DNA from: an uncultured Clostridia bacterium
Lineage (GTDB): Bacteria > Bacillota > Clostridia > Oscillospirales > Acutalibacteraceae
Assembly: GCA_944380765.1 (NCBI GenBank)
Contig: CALWIO010000001.1
Span: 152,077-216,076 of the forward strand
Reading direction: 5' to 3'
Length of the DNA: 64,000 bases
Position numbers and translations under genes: made by a program. Below are positions 45,616-54,686 of this stretch, piece after piece. Under the pieces are notes generated by a model, which ran no database searches, had not been told where the DNA came from, and saw nothing but the letters and a program-made list of their open reading frames with translations. Each line of letters begins with the position of its first letter. Within the stretch, counting starts at the first letter, position 1.

Positions 45616-46083
45616 TTAGAACGGAAGTCCCTCATCGTCATCGGCGCTGAAAGGAAATCCCTGTGAATTGTCGTCGGGCAATACCGAAAAGCTGCCTGCG
45701 TCGCCGCTCTGATAGGAAACCGCCGGAGCCGCCTCCTGCCTTGCGGCCGCGTAGCCGCTGTTTTCGTTTTTGCTGCCGCAGAAAGAAACATTATCCGCAA
45801 CGATTTCAACCGCTGTTCTTCTGTTGCCGTTTTTATCCTCATAATTGCGGGTCTGAATTGAACCCTGCACGGCAATCATCTGTCCCTTTTTGAAAAAGCG
45901 GGACACAAAATCAGCCGTACCTCTCCACGCAACAACATTGATAAAATCGGTCTGCCTTTCGTCGCCGCTCTTATAAGCGCGGTCAACGGCAACGGTAAAT
46001 GATGTTACGGAAAGTCCGCTCTGCGTTGTACGAAGCTCGGGGTCGGCGGTGAGCCTTCCCATAATAACTGCACAGTTTAACAT
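45616..46083 (-). CDS. ssb: Single-stranded DNA-binding protein
   Basis: 155 residues: an OB-fold of about 105 residues (LNCAVIMGRLTADPELR, FINVVAWRGTADFVSRFFKKG, VQGSIQTRNYEDKNGN) and a flexible tail ending in the acidic tip DDDEGLPF, which recruits repair and replication partners. It lies between rpsF (14 bases) and rpsR, the normal arrangement in Firmicutes. Confidence 0.97.
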   Translation of the reverse strand: MLNCAVIMGRLTADPELRTTQSGLSVTSFTVAVDRAYKSGDERQTDFINVVAWRGTADFVSRFFKKGQMIAVQGSIQTRNYEDKNGNRRTAVEIVADNVSFCGSKNENSGYAAARQEAAPAVSYQSGDAGSFSVLPDDNSQGFPFSADDDEGLPF

Positions 46084-46097
46084 CGCTTTACCTCCGA

Positions 46098-46376
46098 TTA
46101 CTGCTTCACAATAAGTGTGCGAAGTACGCCGTCGGTAATTTTTGCAACACGGTCAAGCTCTGCGGGGAACTGAGGAGCCGCCTCGTAATTATAGAGAACA
46201 TAATAGCCCTCAGCCTCGTCATTGATAAGGTAAGCGAGCTTTCTTCTGCCCCACTCATCAACGCTTTCAAGAGTGCCGTTTGATTCAACAAGAGCCTTGA
46301 ATTTTTCCATGAGCTCTTTCGCGGCTTCCTCGCCCTTGGTAAGTGAGAAAACCATTACTGTTTCGTATTTTGACAT
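46098..46376 (-). CDS. rpsF: 30S ribosomal protein S6
   Basis: 92 residues with the S6 fold: YETVMVFS, an EWGRRKLAYLINDEAEGYYVLYNYEA block and a final GVLRTLIVKQ. S6 binds S18 on the 30S platform. The ATG has AAGGAGG upstream. It heads the rpsF-ssb-rpsR operon. Confidence 0.97.
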   Translation of the reverse strand: MSKYETVMVFSLTKGEEAAKELMEKFKALVESNGTLESVDEWGRRKLAYLINDEAEGYYVLYNYEAAPQFPAELDRVAKITDGVLRTLIVKQ

Positions 46377-46460
46377 TCTTTACACCTCCTTATGGACTTT
46401 GCCCTCCGCCCCTGCGGCGAAAGGAAGGATTGCTATAATTTAAAAATTATTCCATAGCAA
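46377..46460 (-). promoter_or_regulatory. rpsF leader with a possible S6:S18 autoregulatory hairpin
   Basis: The predicted leader of about 85 bases contains nested inverted repeats: CTTT/AAAG outside and CCGC/GCGG inside with an AGGG loop. S6:S18 complexes repress their own operon through such a hairpin in many bacteria; whether this one carries the required CCG-containing loop needs a covariance search. Confidence 0.35.
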
Positions 46461-46466
46461 ATATGA

Positions 46467-46495
46467 ATTATACCAATATTCAAAGCCAAAGTCAA
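46467..46495 (-). promoter_or_regulatory. Promoter of rpsF-ssb-rpsR
   Basis: TTGACT-N17-TATAAT on the minus strand. Its -35 box touches the stop codon of the upstream polymerase gene, so the two transcription units are tightly packed with no terminator between them. Confidence 0.75.
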
Positions 46496-47913
46496 GACTT
46501 AATTTTAAGCGCTTCGGCTTTTTCTTCCTCGGCGTTGTTTTTTTCGACCGCGACAAAAAACAGCGTAACCATTAAAAGGTACGGCAGCGGACAGAAAATG
46601 CCGGGATTTACCAGCGACATCATTTCAAGGCTTATGTATGAAAGGAATACGGTAATATTAAAAAGATTTGTTCTTCTCCACAAAAGCACATTACGGCGTA
46701 TAAACTGATACACATAGGCTGCAATTCCGACTATGCCGAAGCTTGCCGCAATCTGTATGGGCTCGCAGTGATACCAGCAGAGGGCGAACTCCTTAGAGGC
46801 GTGAACATCACGGTTGCCCATATAGCCGAGCCCCGTGCCGAAAATGGGATTATTGAGAAAATCGTTTATTCCCCTCGCGAAATGAATTGTGCGCACCTCG
46901 TTCTGGTCGCCCATTAAAAAGCCGTTGACCGCCGAAAGAAGCCGGTCGGCGGTAGAGCCGAGGAAGGTTATGAATTTGCCGGAAAATATTAAGAGCCCCA
47001 CGGCAAAGCAGCCGCATATTATCACATAGGCAAGGCGCCTGCGCTTGTCATAAAGTATATACATTACAACGCACATTACCATTTCAATGGAGCCGAAAAC
47101 CATTCCTCCGCGCGAGCCGGTCAGCAAAATGGCGAAATAGAATATAAACCCGAGCACCGAGGCGTAGGGCTTTCTGTTTGCCAGAAGAAAAGCGAAAGGT
47201 ATAATCAGCATTAAAATCGTGGAGCAGTTGTTGCGCCACTGAATATAGAGCGTTGTGCCCTCGTCAAGCACGGTATTGATGTTTATTATATAATAGGAAA
47301 ACACCATAAACGAGGCGAAACAGCCTGCCATAACCATTATTTTGGTAATCAGCTCGGTAAGGGAATACTCCTCCCTTTTCCTTATGTGGGCGTGGAACAT
47401 CTCATAAACGAAAAGCATTCCGAAGCCCAGCCCCGCCATGTGGTAAATTGAGGTAAGGGCAAAATATTCCTTTAATGTTATAAAGCCTATTCCGCCCAGC
47501 AGAATTACAACCGAAACGAACACCGACGGCTTGAACAGCTCGCCCGTGATTTTCCACTTTGCCCGATAGACGATAAAGTGAAACAGAATACAGAACAAAA
47601 GCGGCACGACAATCCAGATATAGCCTATAAACACGCTGTAAGAATCATAGCATTTAATGGCAACCAGCGCGGCAAGCATAAAGGGAGCGAGTCCCGCCAT
47701 AATATCATCGCTTATCACAAGACAGACCCCGATTATCAGCGCGAACAAAAGGGTACCCTTAATTTCAATCCGGCTGTCGGGAAAAACGGCGCTGAGCGTT
47801 GTTATTATTCCCGCAACGCAGAACAAAACCGCCATCCACTCGGTACTGAGCAGGAAGGCGCGCAGTTTTTTTATTCTTAACGCGGATTTTTCCGACTTGA
47901 AAAACAGTTCCAT
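46492..47913 (-). CDS. O-antigen ligase/polymerase (Wzy-like) family membrane protein
   Basis: 473 residues with about 12 membrane helices and a large loop before the final three. The loop region NNPIFGTGLGYMGNRDVHASKEFALCWYHCEPIQIAASFGIVG and the earlier LTGSRGG motif are typical of Wzy_C proteins, which link or polymerise lipid-carried oligosaccharides outside the membrane. A Gram-positive cell has no LPS, so a capsule or wall polysaccharide, or glycosylation, is the likely role. No glycosyltransferases are adjacent. Confidence 0.82.
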   Translation of the reverse strand: MELFFKSEKSALRIKKLRAFLLSTEWMAVLFCVAGIITTLSAVFPDSRIEIKGTLLFALIIGVCLVISDDIMAGLAPFMLAALVAIKCYDSYSVFIGYIWIVVPLLFCILFHFIVYRAKWKITGELFKPSVFVSVVILLGGIGFITLKEYFALTSIYHMAGLGFGMLFVYEMFHAHIRKREEYSLTELITKIMVMAGCFASFMVFSYYIININTVLDEGTTLYIQWRNNCSTILMLIIPFAFLLANRKPYASVLGFIFYFAILLTGSRGGMVFGSIEMVMCVVMYILYDKRRRLAYVIICGCFAVGLLIFSGKFITFLGSTADRLLSAVNGFLMGDQNEVRTIHFARGINDFLNNPIFGTGLGYMGNRDVHASKEFALCWYHCEPIQIAASFGIVGIAAYVYQFIRRNVLLWRRTNLFNITVFLSYISLEMMSLVNPGIFCPLPYLLMVTLFFVAVEKNNAEEEKAEALKIKS

Positions 47914-48029
47914 AATATACCCCTATAATTTATCATTATAATTATATATAAAAAATCCCCTTTTTCAAGAGTTGTTACAACAATTTAATAATTATTACAA
48001 TTTTCTTACATAAAAAATGTAAAATAAAC

Positions 48030-48058
48030 TTGACATATATATTCCGCCGGCATATAAT
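48030..48058 (+). promoter_or_regulatory. Consensus sigma-A promoter of the XRE-ABC operon
   Basis: TTGACA-N17-TATAAT, a perfect match to consensus, four bases upstream of a perfect 16-bp palindrome. Confidence 0.85.
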
Positions 48059-48061
48059 AAA

Positions 48062-48077
48062 GTAAAGTTAACTTTAC
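48062..48077. promoter_or_regulatory. Operator palindrome at the XRE-ABC operon start
   Basis: GTAAAGTTAACTTTAC is its own reverse complement. It spans the expected transcription start, where a bound repressor would block initiation. The regulator encoded next is the obvious candidate. Confidence 0.65.
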
Positions 48078-48095
48078 ACAGAGGAGGGACGCGGC

Positions 48096-48305
48096 ATGGA
48101 GAACAGGCTGGAACAGCTCAGAAAAAGCCGCAGCCTTAAACAGGACGAGCTTGCAGACGCGGTGGGCGTTTCACGGCAGACCATAATATCCATTGAAAGG
48201 GGCAGATACAACCCGTCAATTTTGCTGGCGTTCAGGATAGCCGAATATTTCGGTATGAAAATTGAGGATATTTTTATTTACGGGAGTGATAAAAATGAAA
48301 TGTAA
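48096..48305 (+). CDS. Small XRE-family (Cro/CI) transcriptional regulator
   Basis: 69 residues, nearly all helix-turn-helix: LRKSRSLKQDELADAVGVSRQTIISIERGRYNPS, then a short dimerisation tail. It is of the size of the YgzD-like regulators often found in front of membrane protein/ABC exporter operons. GAGGAGG lies upstream of the ATG. It overlaps the next gene by 11 bases. It probably represses its own operon from the palindrome at 48062-48077. Confidence 0.92.
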   Translation: MENRLEQLRKSRSLKQDELADAVGVSRQTIISIERGRYNPSILLAFRIAEYFGMKIEDIFIYGSDKNEM

Positions 48306-48723
48306 CTCGGTTAAACAGAGTGTCACGGCGCTTATAATATGTATTTTGCTCGCGCTGTGCGCCGTATGTATGGGCGTGTATTTCGGTTCTGCGGAAAACA
48401 GCGGGCGCAGCGACTACTTTTTCGGCGCGGCGGCAGGACTTGCGGCTGTTGCGGCAGGGCTGGGAATCAAGACTGTCGTTATGCTCGCGAACCCAAAATA
48501 CAGAAAAAAGCAGGAAAACTCCGCCGGTGACGAGAGAATAGCGGACATTCGCAACCGCGCGCTCGCTTTTACCTGCTTAGCCATGATTTTAATTACGGCA
48601 GGCTTCGGTATTTTCTGCGCCGCGTCGGGCAATATGCCGGCAGCGGCTGCCGCCTCGGCTCTTGTCAGCGCGGCTCTGATAATTTTTACGGCGGCTTATA
48701 TATTCCTTTCTTTCAGGAGGTAA
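48295..48723 (+). CDS. Unrecognised four-helix membrane protein of the XRE-ABC operon
   Basis: About 142 residues from the ATG at 48295, which has GGGAGTG upstream; a longer frame to 48262 overlaps the regulator too far. Four hydrophobic segments in two pairs flank a charged loop (NPKYRKKQENSAGDERIADIRNRA). It ends three bases before the ATPase gene. Function unknown; it may be a sensor or accessory of the exporter. Confidence 0.72.
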   Translation: MKCNSVKQSVTALIICILLALCAVCMGVYFGSAENSGRSDYFFGAAAGLAAVAAGLGIKTVVMLANPKYRKKQENSAGDERIADIRNRALAFTCLAMILITAGFGIFCAASGNMPAAAAASALVSAALIIFTAAYIFLSFRR

Positions 48724-48726
48724 AAT

Positions 48727-49638
48727 ATGGACTTATCGGTATATGAAATCACAAAAAGCTTCGGCGAAAAGCAGGTTTTAAACGGCATTTCGCTGGAAGC
48801 GCGCGCCGGAGAGGCTCTTGGGCTTTTAGGCAGGAACGGCGCCGGCAAAACAACGCTTATGCGTATTATTATGGGAATTTTTCCGCCTGACAGCGGCAGG
48901 GTGCTGGCAAACGGTCAGCCTATAAACCGGCGTTCGCTGAACATTGGCTACCTGCCCGAAGAACGCGGTCTTTACCCGAAAAAGAAAGTGACCGAACAGC
49001 TTTTGTATTTTGCCGCGCTTCACGGACTTAGCAAAAAAACGGCTTTAAAGAACGCCGACGCCCTTTTTGAAAAGCTGGACGCCGCCGCGTACAAAAACGC
49101 GAGGCTTGAAACTCTTTCAAAAGGCAATCAGCAGAAAATTCAGCTTATAGCGGCGCTTATTACCGACCCGGACATAGTAATTCTGGACGAGCCTTTTTCG
49201 GGACTTGACCCTGTAAACGCCTCGCTGTTCAAAAACATTGTAAAAGAGCTTATACAAAACGGCAAAACGGTGTTCTTTTCAAGTCACCAGATGAACTATG
49301 TTGAGGAGTTCTGCGACAACATAGCTATTTTGAACGGCGGAAAAATAGTGCTCGGCGGCAACATAAAAAAGATTAAACGAAGCTATCCGAGAAACACGCT
49401 TCTTATAAGGTGCGAAAATCCCGAAAATTTAAGCTTGCGGCTTAAAGACGCCCTCGGCGGCATAATTGAGTCGGCAGACGCTCAGAATGACGCCGCTTGC
49501 ATTACTCTTGTCAGCGAAAAGGATAAAAAACGGCTGATTGAAACGGCGCTGAGCTTTGAAAGCGAAATTGACGAAATAAAGGTTATGGAACCTTCGTTGA
49601 ACGAGATATTCATAAGCTATACGGAGGAACAAATATGA
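48727..49638 (+). CDS. ABC transporter ATP-binding protein (NatA-like exporter)
   Basis: 303 residues. Walker A GRNGAGKTTLMR near residue 40, signature LSKGNQQKIQLIAAL, Walker B IVILDEPFSGLDP and the switch SSHQMNYVEEFCD are intact. The LSKGNQQK form of the signature and the C-terminal extension of about 90 residues are typical of the NatA-type sodium/drug/peptide exporters. It overlaps its permease by four bases. Confidence 0.9.
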   Translation: MDLSVYEITKSFGEKQVLNGISLEARAGEALGLLGRNGAGKTTLMRIIMGIFPPDSGRVLANGQPINRRSLNIGYLPEERGLYPKKKVTEQLLYFAALHGLSKKTALKNADALFEKLDAAAYKNARLETLSKGNQQKIQLIAALITDPDIVILDEPFSGLDPVNASLFKNIVKELIQNGKTVFFSSHQMNYVEEFCDNIAILNGGKIVLGGNIKKIKRSYPRNTLLIRCENPENLSLRLKDALGGIIESADAQNDAACITLVSEKDKKRLIETALSFESEIDEIKVMEPSLNEIFISYTEEQI

Positions 49639-50855
49639 AACGGTTTTTACAGGTTTTCCGCTTTGAATTTGCCAATACGGCAAAGAACAAAATTTTTATA
49701 GGTCTTACCGCGGTACTGCTGGCGGTAATAACCGGCGTGCTGTTTTTTCCGGCGGTAAAGGGCGAAAGCGACACGGAAAAGCCGGCGGAAGTCACCTCGC
49801 TGACGGTAATTGACAACACGCAGGCAGGCTGCGCCGAGTTTTTAAAAGCGGCTATGACCGGGTACGATATAACCGTGATTGACGGCGACAGGGACTCAGC
49901 CGAAAAGCTTGTTGAGAGCGGCGAGCTGGACTCGGCAATCGTTATAAACTCCCCTCTTGAATACACATATATCGTCAACAATCTCGGGCTTTATGACACA
50001 ACCTCCTCGGTTATCAGCGACCTACTGCTTACGAAATACAAAAACGATTATCTTGTTTCGGCAGGACTTTCACAGCAGGAGCTGTCCGAGCTTAACGCCT
50101 CGGCAGTAAGCGCTCAATCGGTGGTGGTAGGTCAGGACCTTACAAAGAGCTTTTTCTACACCTATATTATAATTCTTCTTTTATATATGGCGGTTATGAT
50201 TTACGGTCAGACGGTGGCGCAGAGCATTGTTACCGAAAAAAGCTCAAAGGCTATGGAGCTGTTGATTACCGGCGCGGGCGAGAAAAATCTTATCTTCGGC
50301 AAAATTCTGGGCAACGGACTCGCGGGGCTTTCGCAGCTTGTTATACTGCTTGTATGGTCGGCGGTATGCTATCGCATCAACCTTGAATACTGGGAAGACA
50401 ATATGGTAATAAGCTCGCTTTTCGGTATGGACGCCGAAACAATCGCCCTGGCGGTACTGTTCTTTATACCCGGATTTTTGCTGTACGCCTTTCTTTACGG
50501 CGCGGCGAGCTCGCTCGCCTCAAAAGCCGAAGAGGTAGGCACGCTTACCATGCCGATTACATTTATTATGATATTGGCGTTTTTGGGGACTTTCGCCGGA
50601 ATCAGCATGAACGACCCGGAAAACACGCTTTTGAAAGCGCTTTCCTATGTTCCCTTTTCAGCGCCTATGGCTATGTTCGCGCGGCTGTCGATGAATCTCG
50701 CCACACCGTTACAGGCCGCGGTTTCGCTTGTTATTTTAATCGCTTCGGTGGTGCTCATAGGCTATGCCGCGGTTGCGATTTACAAAATAGGAATACTTAT
50801 GTACGGCAAACCGCCCAAATTCAACGAGCTTATACGCGCCTTAAAAAACCGCTGA
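49635..50855 (+). CDS. ABC transporter permease (NatB-like)
   Basis: 406 residues. One N-terminal helix, an extracellular domain of about 140 residues, then five helices, as in ABC-2/NatB permeases. QTVAQSIVTEKSSKAMELLITG is the conserved cytoplasmic loop that contacts the ATPase. It is the last gene of the XRE-ABC operon. The exported substrate could be Na+, a peptide or a drug; sequence alone does not decide. Confidence 0.88.
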   Translation: MKRFLQVFRFEFANTAKNKIFIGLTAVLLAVITGVLFFPAVKGESDTEKPAEVTSLTVIDNTQAGCAEFLKAAMTGYDITVIDGDRDSAEKLVESGELDSAIVINSPLEYTYIVNNLGLYDTTSSVISDLLLTKYKNDYLVSAGLSQQELSELNASAVSAQSVVVGQDLTKSFFYTYIIILLLYMAVMIYGQTVAQSIVTEKSSKAMELLITGAGEKNLIFGKILGNGLAGLSQLVILLVWSAVCYRINLEYWEDNMVISSLFGMDAETIALAVLFFIPGFLLYAFLYGAASSLASKAEEVGTLTMPITFIMILAFLGTFAGISMNDPENTLLKALSYVPFSAPMAMFARLSMNLATPLQAAVSLVILIASVVLIGYAAVAIYKIGILMYGKPPKFNELIRALKNR

Positions 50856-51000
50856 AATGTTAACAGAATATTCAATATTTATCTATTGTTAATCAATATT
50901 TTAATGATATATTTTAGACAGTGGTTCACATCATAAGATGATGAATCAAACCCTTTCATTTTCATTCTCCTTTTTAAATCAGCCGTGAAAACCGGCAAGA

Positions 51001-51032
51001 AAAAGCTCCCGCCGTAAGGCGGGAGCTTTTTC
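51001..51032. terminator. Bidirectional terminator between the ABC permease and the zinc-ribbon gene
   Basis: AAAAGCTCCCGCC pairs perfectly with GGCGGGAGCTTTT around GTAA, with A- and T-runs outside. Confidence 0.9.
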
Positions 51033-51056
51033 TTATATTCTAATACATTTTTGGTA

Positions 51057-51764
51057 TTATGCCCGGGGTTCGCAGATAACGCTTACCACGCGGAACTCAA
51101 TGTCTGACATATCGTCAGCCGTCAGGTCTTCCGTAAAATCCCCAAGCATATACGCCGAGGCAACATCGCCCGGAATTAAGGCGACTACCGCGGTGCTGTC
51201 CGCAGCGAGAGTACGGCCATTGCCGTCAACCGCCTCGATTGTAACAACAAAGTCGGCGGTATAATCCGTTTTGTTGGTTACAAGTATATTCACTCCGCCG
51301 TTTTCGTCGGTGAAACAGCCCTCTATAACGACATCGGCAAACTCGTTGCCGTAGTACCATTCGTCATTAAAGTCAGTATATTCACCGTCATAGTACCACT
51401 CATCGGCGTCAGTATTATAGCTGTAATCGTAAGTATGCTCAGATCCGCCGCTTTCAAAAACAAAGCTGTTGACAAATCTCATCATGCCGGCGATATACAA
51501 AGCGGTCAGAATAAACGAAACAACGCACCACACGGCAAAGCCGGCTATTGCGCCCTTGCCCGCGGATTTTGCTTTTTTGGGCGTTTTATCGTTTTCGACA
51601 AGGTAAAGTATAAGCCCCACTATCGGAAAAAAGAACCCGAGCGCCGCGTACAGCTTTGAAGGCGCGTCCTCCTTTATTTCATTAAGCGGCTTAACCTGAT
51701 TGCCGCACCAGACGCACATTACCGCCTTATCGTCAATTTCACGGCCGCACTTAGGACAAAACAC
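51057..51764 (-). CDS. Zinc-ribbon membrane protein of unknown function
   Basis: 235 residues. An N-terminal zinc ribbon (FCPKCGREI and MCVWCGNQV) is followed by two membrane helices (about 41-56 and 70-95), a Tyr/Asp-rich linker of about 35 residues and an extracytoplasmic beta-rich domain (VNILVTNKTDYTADFVVTIEAVDGNG) like a FxLYD/Ig-type module. The start is GTG with AGGAGG upstream. It lies 41 bases after the calcium ATPase gene on the same strand, so it may share its transcript. Confidence 0.8.
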   Translation of the reverse strand: MFCPKCGREIDDKAVMCVWCGNQVKPLNEIKEDAPSKLYAALGFFFPIVGLILYLVENDKTPKKAKSAGKGAIAGFAVWCVVSFILTALYIAGMMRFVNSFVFESGGSEHTYDYSYNTDADEWYYDGEYTDFNDEWYYGNEFADVVIEGCFTDENGGVNILVTNKTDYTADFVVTIEAVDGNGRTLAADSTAVVALIPGDVASAYMLGDFTEDLTADDMSDIEFRVVSVICEPRA

Positions 51765-51805
51765 GGCTGTCCCCTCCTCTTTATATTATAATATATATTA
51801 TGCCT

Positions 51806-54487
51806 TTAAGATTTTTTCCTGTCCCTTGCGCGCTGTACGGCTTTGACCGTTTCGACTATCGGAACTACCATAAACGCAAGAAGCAGGGAAATCGTATAGG
51901 CTTTCGCGTCAAGATGCGCGAAGCTGAAAAGCTCGGACAGGAACGGTACCTCCACAAGCGCCGTGGTAAGCGCAAGCGAAGCCGCCATTGCAAGGTAAAG
52001 AGCCATATTGTGCCTGCCCTTGAAAATCATAGCCACGGAGGAACTTCTCTGCGAGCGCATATTGAACGAGTGGAAAATCTCCGCCATAGACATTGTGAAG
52101 AACGCCATTGTCATACCCTCGTTGCTGTCGGCGATATTTCTCCATATAAGCTCGCCGGTTTCAAGAAATTCGCCCACATAGAAGGCGATAACCGTCAAAA
52201 CCGTAACAAGTACGCCCTGATAGAAGCAGTCAATTCCCATTCCTCCGGCGAAAACTCCGTCGTCCTTATTTCTGGGACGGCGTTTCATTATGTTTTCCTC
52301 CGGTCTTTCAAGCCCGAGGGCAAGGGCGGGGAAGCTGTCGGTTACAAGGTTGATAAACAAAAGGTGCTTGGGCATTAAAATAGTGAAATTCATAATGGAA
52401 GCGAAGAAAACACAAAGCACCTCGGCAAGGTTTGAGCCGAGCAGGAACTGAATGGCTTTTCTGATATTGTCATAAATTCTTCTGCCCTCGCCTACCGCCG
52501 AAACGATTGTGGCGAAATTATCGTCGGCAAGCACCATATCGGCTACATTCTTTGTAACATCGGTGCCGGTAATGCCCATTCCCACGCCTATATCCGCGCT
52601 CTTTAAGGAAGGGGCGTCATTTACGCCGTCGCCGGTCATAGCCGTTACATAGCCCTTGTTTCTCCACGCGTTCACTATCCTTGTTTTATGCTCCGGCTGA
52701 ACTCGGGCATAAACGCATATATTCTCGACTATATTTTCAAACTCCTCGTCGGTGTATTTATCAATATCGGCGCCCATCATGGCCTGCGAATCGTCAGTTA
52801 AAATTCCCAAATAGCGCGCTATTGCCTTTGCGGTATTTATATGGTCGCCGGTTATCATAATCGGCTTGATTCCGGCGCTTCTGCACTCGGCAATCGAGGC
52901 TTTTACCTCCGGGCGCACCGGGTCAATCATTCCGGTAAGGCCTATGAAAATCATATCGTTTTCAAGGGACTGGGAATCGTATTCGGCAGGCGCCGCGTCA
53001 TACTCCTTATATGCCGCCGCGAAAACCCTGAGCGCCTTATCGCCCATTTCCTTATTTTTAAGCGCGATTTTTTCTTTTATTTCATCGGTCAGCGGGACTA
53101 TCTCGCCGTTTTCTACGGCCCGGCTGCATTTTTTAAGAATCTCATCGGGAGCGCCTTTGGTAAACTGGATAACGCTGCCGCCGGCGCTGTGCACGGTTGA
53201 CATCATTTTTCTGCCCGAATCAAAAGGCACCTCGCCTATTCTGGGATAAGCCGCCGACAGTTTTTCTTTCGGCAGACCTGTTTCCCTGGCGAAATTGATA
53301 AGCGCCACCTCGTCCGGCTCGCCGGTGCTTTTGCCGGTCTGCTCGTCTATTTCGGCATTGGTGCAAAGCGCCATAGCCGTTGCGAGCTGTTTTTTGTCAC
53401 AGGCGAAGCTGTCAACAACCGTCATTACATTCTGTGTGAGAGTTCCGGTTTTGTCCGAACAGATTATCTGCGTACAGCCCAGCGTTTCAACGGCGGTCAT
53501 TTTTCTTATAATCGCGTTTTTCTTAGACATATTTGTAACGCCTATTGAAAGCACGATTGTCATTACAGCCACGAGTCCCTCGGGAATAGCGGCTACCGCC
53601 AGCGCAATCGCCGTAATAAACGAGTCGAGCGCTATGTCGAAAAAGGCGTTTCCGCCTAAAATCACCTTTGTTACAATATCAAATCCTAATATGAACACGC
53701 AAACCCCCAGCACCAGCTTTGTGAGCACTTTTGAAAGCTGTTCGAGCTTGATTTCAAGAGGCGTTTTGCCGTCCTCGGCAAGCGTTATGGCGTTAGCTAT
53801 TTTGCCCATTTCGGTATCCATACCGGTAGCGGTTACAACCGCGCGCCCTCTGCCGTAAACGAGAGTTGAGCCCATATACGCCATATTTTTGCGGTCGCCC
53901 AACGAAACCTCGCCGCTGTCAGAGCCCACAAGCGCTTTAATGAGCTTTTTGACGGGTACGGATTCGCCGGTCAGAGCCGCTTCCTCGATTTTCATTCCCG
54001 CGCACTCAAATATGCGGCAGTCGGCAGGTATTGCGTCTCCCGCTTCAAGAAGTATTACATCGCCCGTCACAAGGTCTTCGCTCTTAATGCTCTCCACCTT
54101 GCCGTCGCGCAGGGTTTTGGTAGTGGCGGCTGACATTTTTTGCAGCGCCTCGACCGCCTTTTCCGCCTTGCTCTCCTGAACGACTCCGAGCACGGCGTTG
54201 ATAAGCACGACTACCAGAATAATTAAAGAGTCGGTCGGCACGGTAAAATGCCCGGCCTCAATAATATCGGTTACAGCCGAAATCACCGCGGCTACAATCA
54301 ATATTATTATCATGGGGTCTTTGAGCTGGTCAAAAAATCTCGCGGCAAGGGATTCTTTTTTTGCCTCAGCCAGCTTGTTTTTACCGTTTTCCGAAAGCCT
54401 TTGCGCGGCCTGCTCCGAGGAGAGGCCCTTTTCGCTGCTTTTAAGCTCCGAAAAGACCTGCGGCACCTCTTCAAGATAATACTTCAT
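51806..54487 (-). CDS. Calcium-type P2 ATPase
   Basis: 893 residues with ten expected membrane helices. The cytoplasmic N-terminal domain, actuator loop LTGESVPV, helix-4 motif AAIPEGLVAVM (about residue 300), the phosphorylated aspartate in CSDKTGTLTQN (about residue 345) and hinge TGDGVNDAPSLKSADIG are all intact. The PEGL motif and length place it with SERCA/PMCA-like Ca2+ pumps that export Ca2+ from the cytoplasm; Mn2+ transport is also possible. A leader of about 190 bases with strong hairpins precedes it, suggesting RNA-level control. Confidence 0.93.
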   Translation of the reverse strand: MKYYLEEVPQVFSELKSSEKGLSSEQAAQRLSENGKNKLAEAKKESLAARFFDQLKDPMIIILIVAAVISAVTDIIEAGHFTVPTDSLIILVVVLINAVLGVVQESKAEKAVEALQKMSAATTKTLRDGKVESIKSEDLVTGDVILLEAGDAIPADCRIFECAGMKIEEAALTGESVPVKKLIKALVGSDSGEVSLGDRKNMAYMGSTLVYGRGRAVVTATGMDTEMGKIANAITLAEDGKTPLEIKLEQLSKVLTKLVLGVCVFILGFDIVTKVILGGNAFFDIALDSFITAIALAVAAIPEGLVAVMTIVLSIGVTNMSKKNAIIRKMTAVETLGCTQIICSDKTGTLTQNVMTVVDSFACDKKQLATAMALCTNAEIDEQTGKSTGEPDEVALINFARETGLPKEKLSAAYPRIGEVPFDSGRKMMSTVHSAGGSVIQFTKGAPDEILKKCSRAVENGEIVPLTDEIKEKIALKNKEMGDKALRVFAAAYKEYDAAPAEYDSQSLENDMIFIGLTGMIDPVRPEVKASIAECRSAGIKPIMITGDHINTAKAIARYLGILTDDSQAMMGADIDKYTDEEFENIVENICVYARVQPEHKTRIVNAWRNKGYVTAMTGDGVNDAPSLKSADIGVGMGITGTDVTKNVADMVLADDNFATIVSAVGEGRRIYDNIRKAIQFLLGSNLAEVLCVFFASIMNFTILMPKHLLFINLVTDSFPALALGLERPEENIMKRRPRNKDDGVFAGGMGIDCFYQGVLVTVLTVIAFYVGEFLETGELIWRNIADSNEGMTMAFFTMSMAEIFHSFNMRSQRSSSVAMIFKGRHNMALYLAMAASLALTTALVEVPFLSELFSFAHLDAKAYTISLLLAFMVVPIVETVKAVQRARDRKKS

Positions 54488-54680
54488 TATATAACACCTC
54501 TGTTTTTAAAAGCGGAAATACCGCTTAAATAAGCAAACAACCGCCGGCAGCCTAAACTGCCGACGGTCCTGCTGCCCGCTCAGGCGAAAGAATCAGCCGG
54601 CTTTTTCGGCCTGCCGGCTGTTCTTTAATCGCCGTTCCCCTATGGTTTCTCTTTCAAATATAACCATATTTATTATTCAC
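54488..54680 (-). promoter_or_regulatory. Long structured leader of the calcium-type ATPase
   Basis: Between promoter and ATG the minus strand can fold several stems: ATGGTT/AACCAT; a long imperfect stem from GGCG-AAAGAA-CAGCCGGC to GCCGGCTG-TTCTTT-CGCC; ACCGTCGGCAG/CTGCCGGCGGT; and AAGCGG/CCGCTT before TTTTAAAAA and the GAGGTG site. The unpaired stretches GGGGAA and GAGCGGGCAGCAGG are candidates for conserved loops. It does not show the GGGGAGTA loop of the manganese yybP-ykoY element. Class not recognised. Confidence 0.55.
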
Positions 54681-54686
54681 GGGTTT

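Noticed and set aside
54488..54680. Manganese riboswitch (yybP-ykoY), M-box or ydaO element at the calcium ATPase
   Set aside because: The conserved loops of these classes (for example GGGGAGTA) were not found, so I report only an unclassified structured leader.
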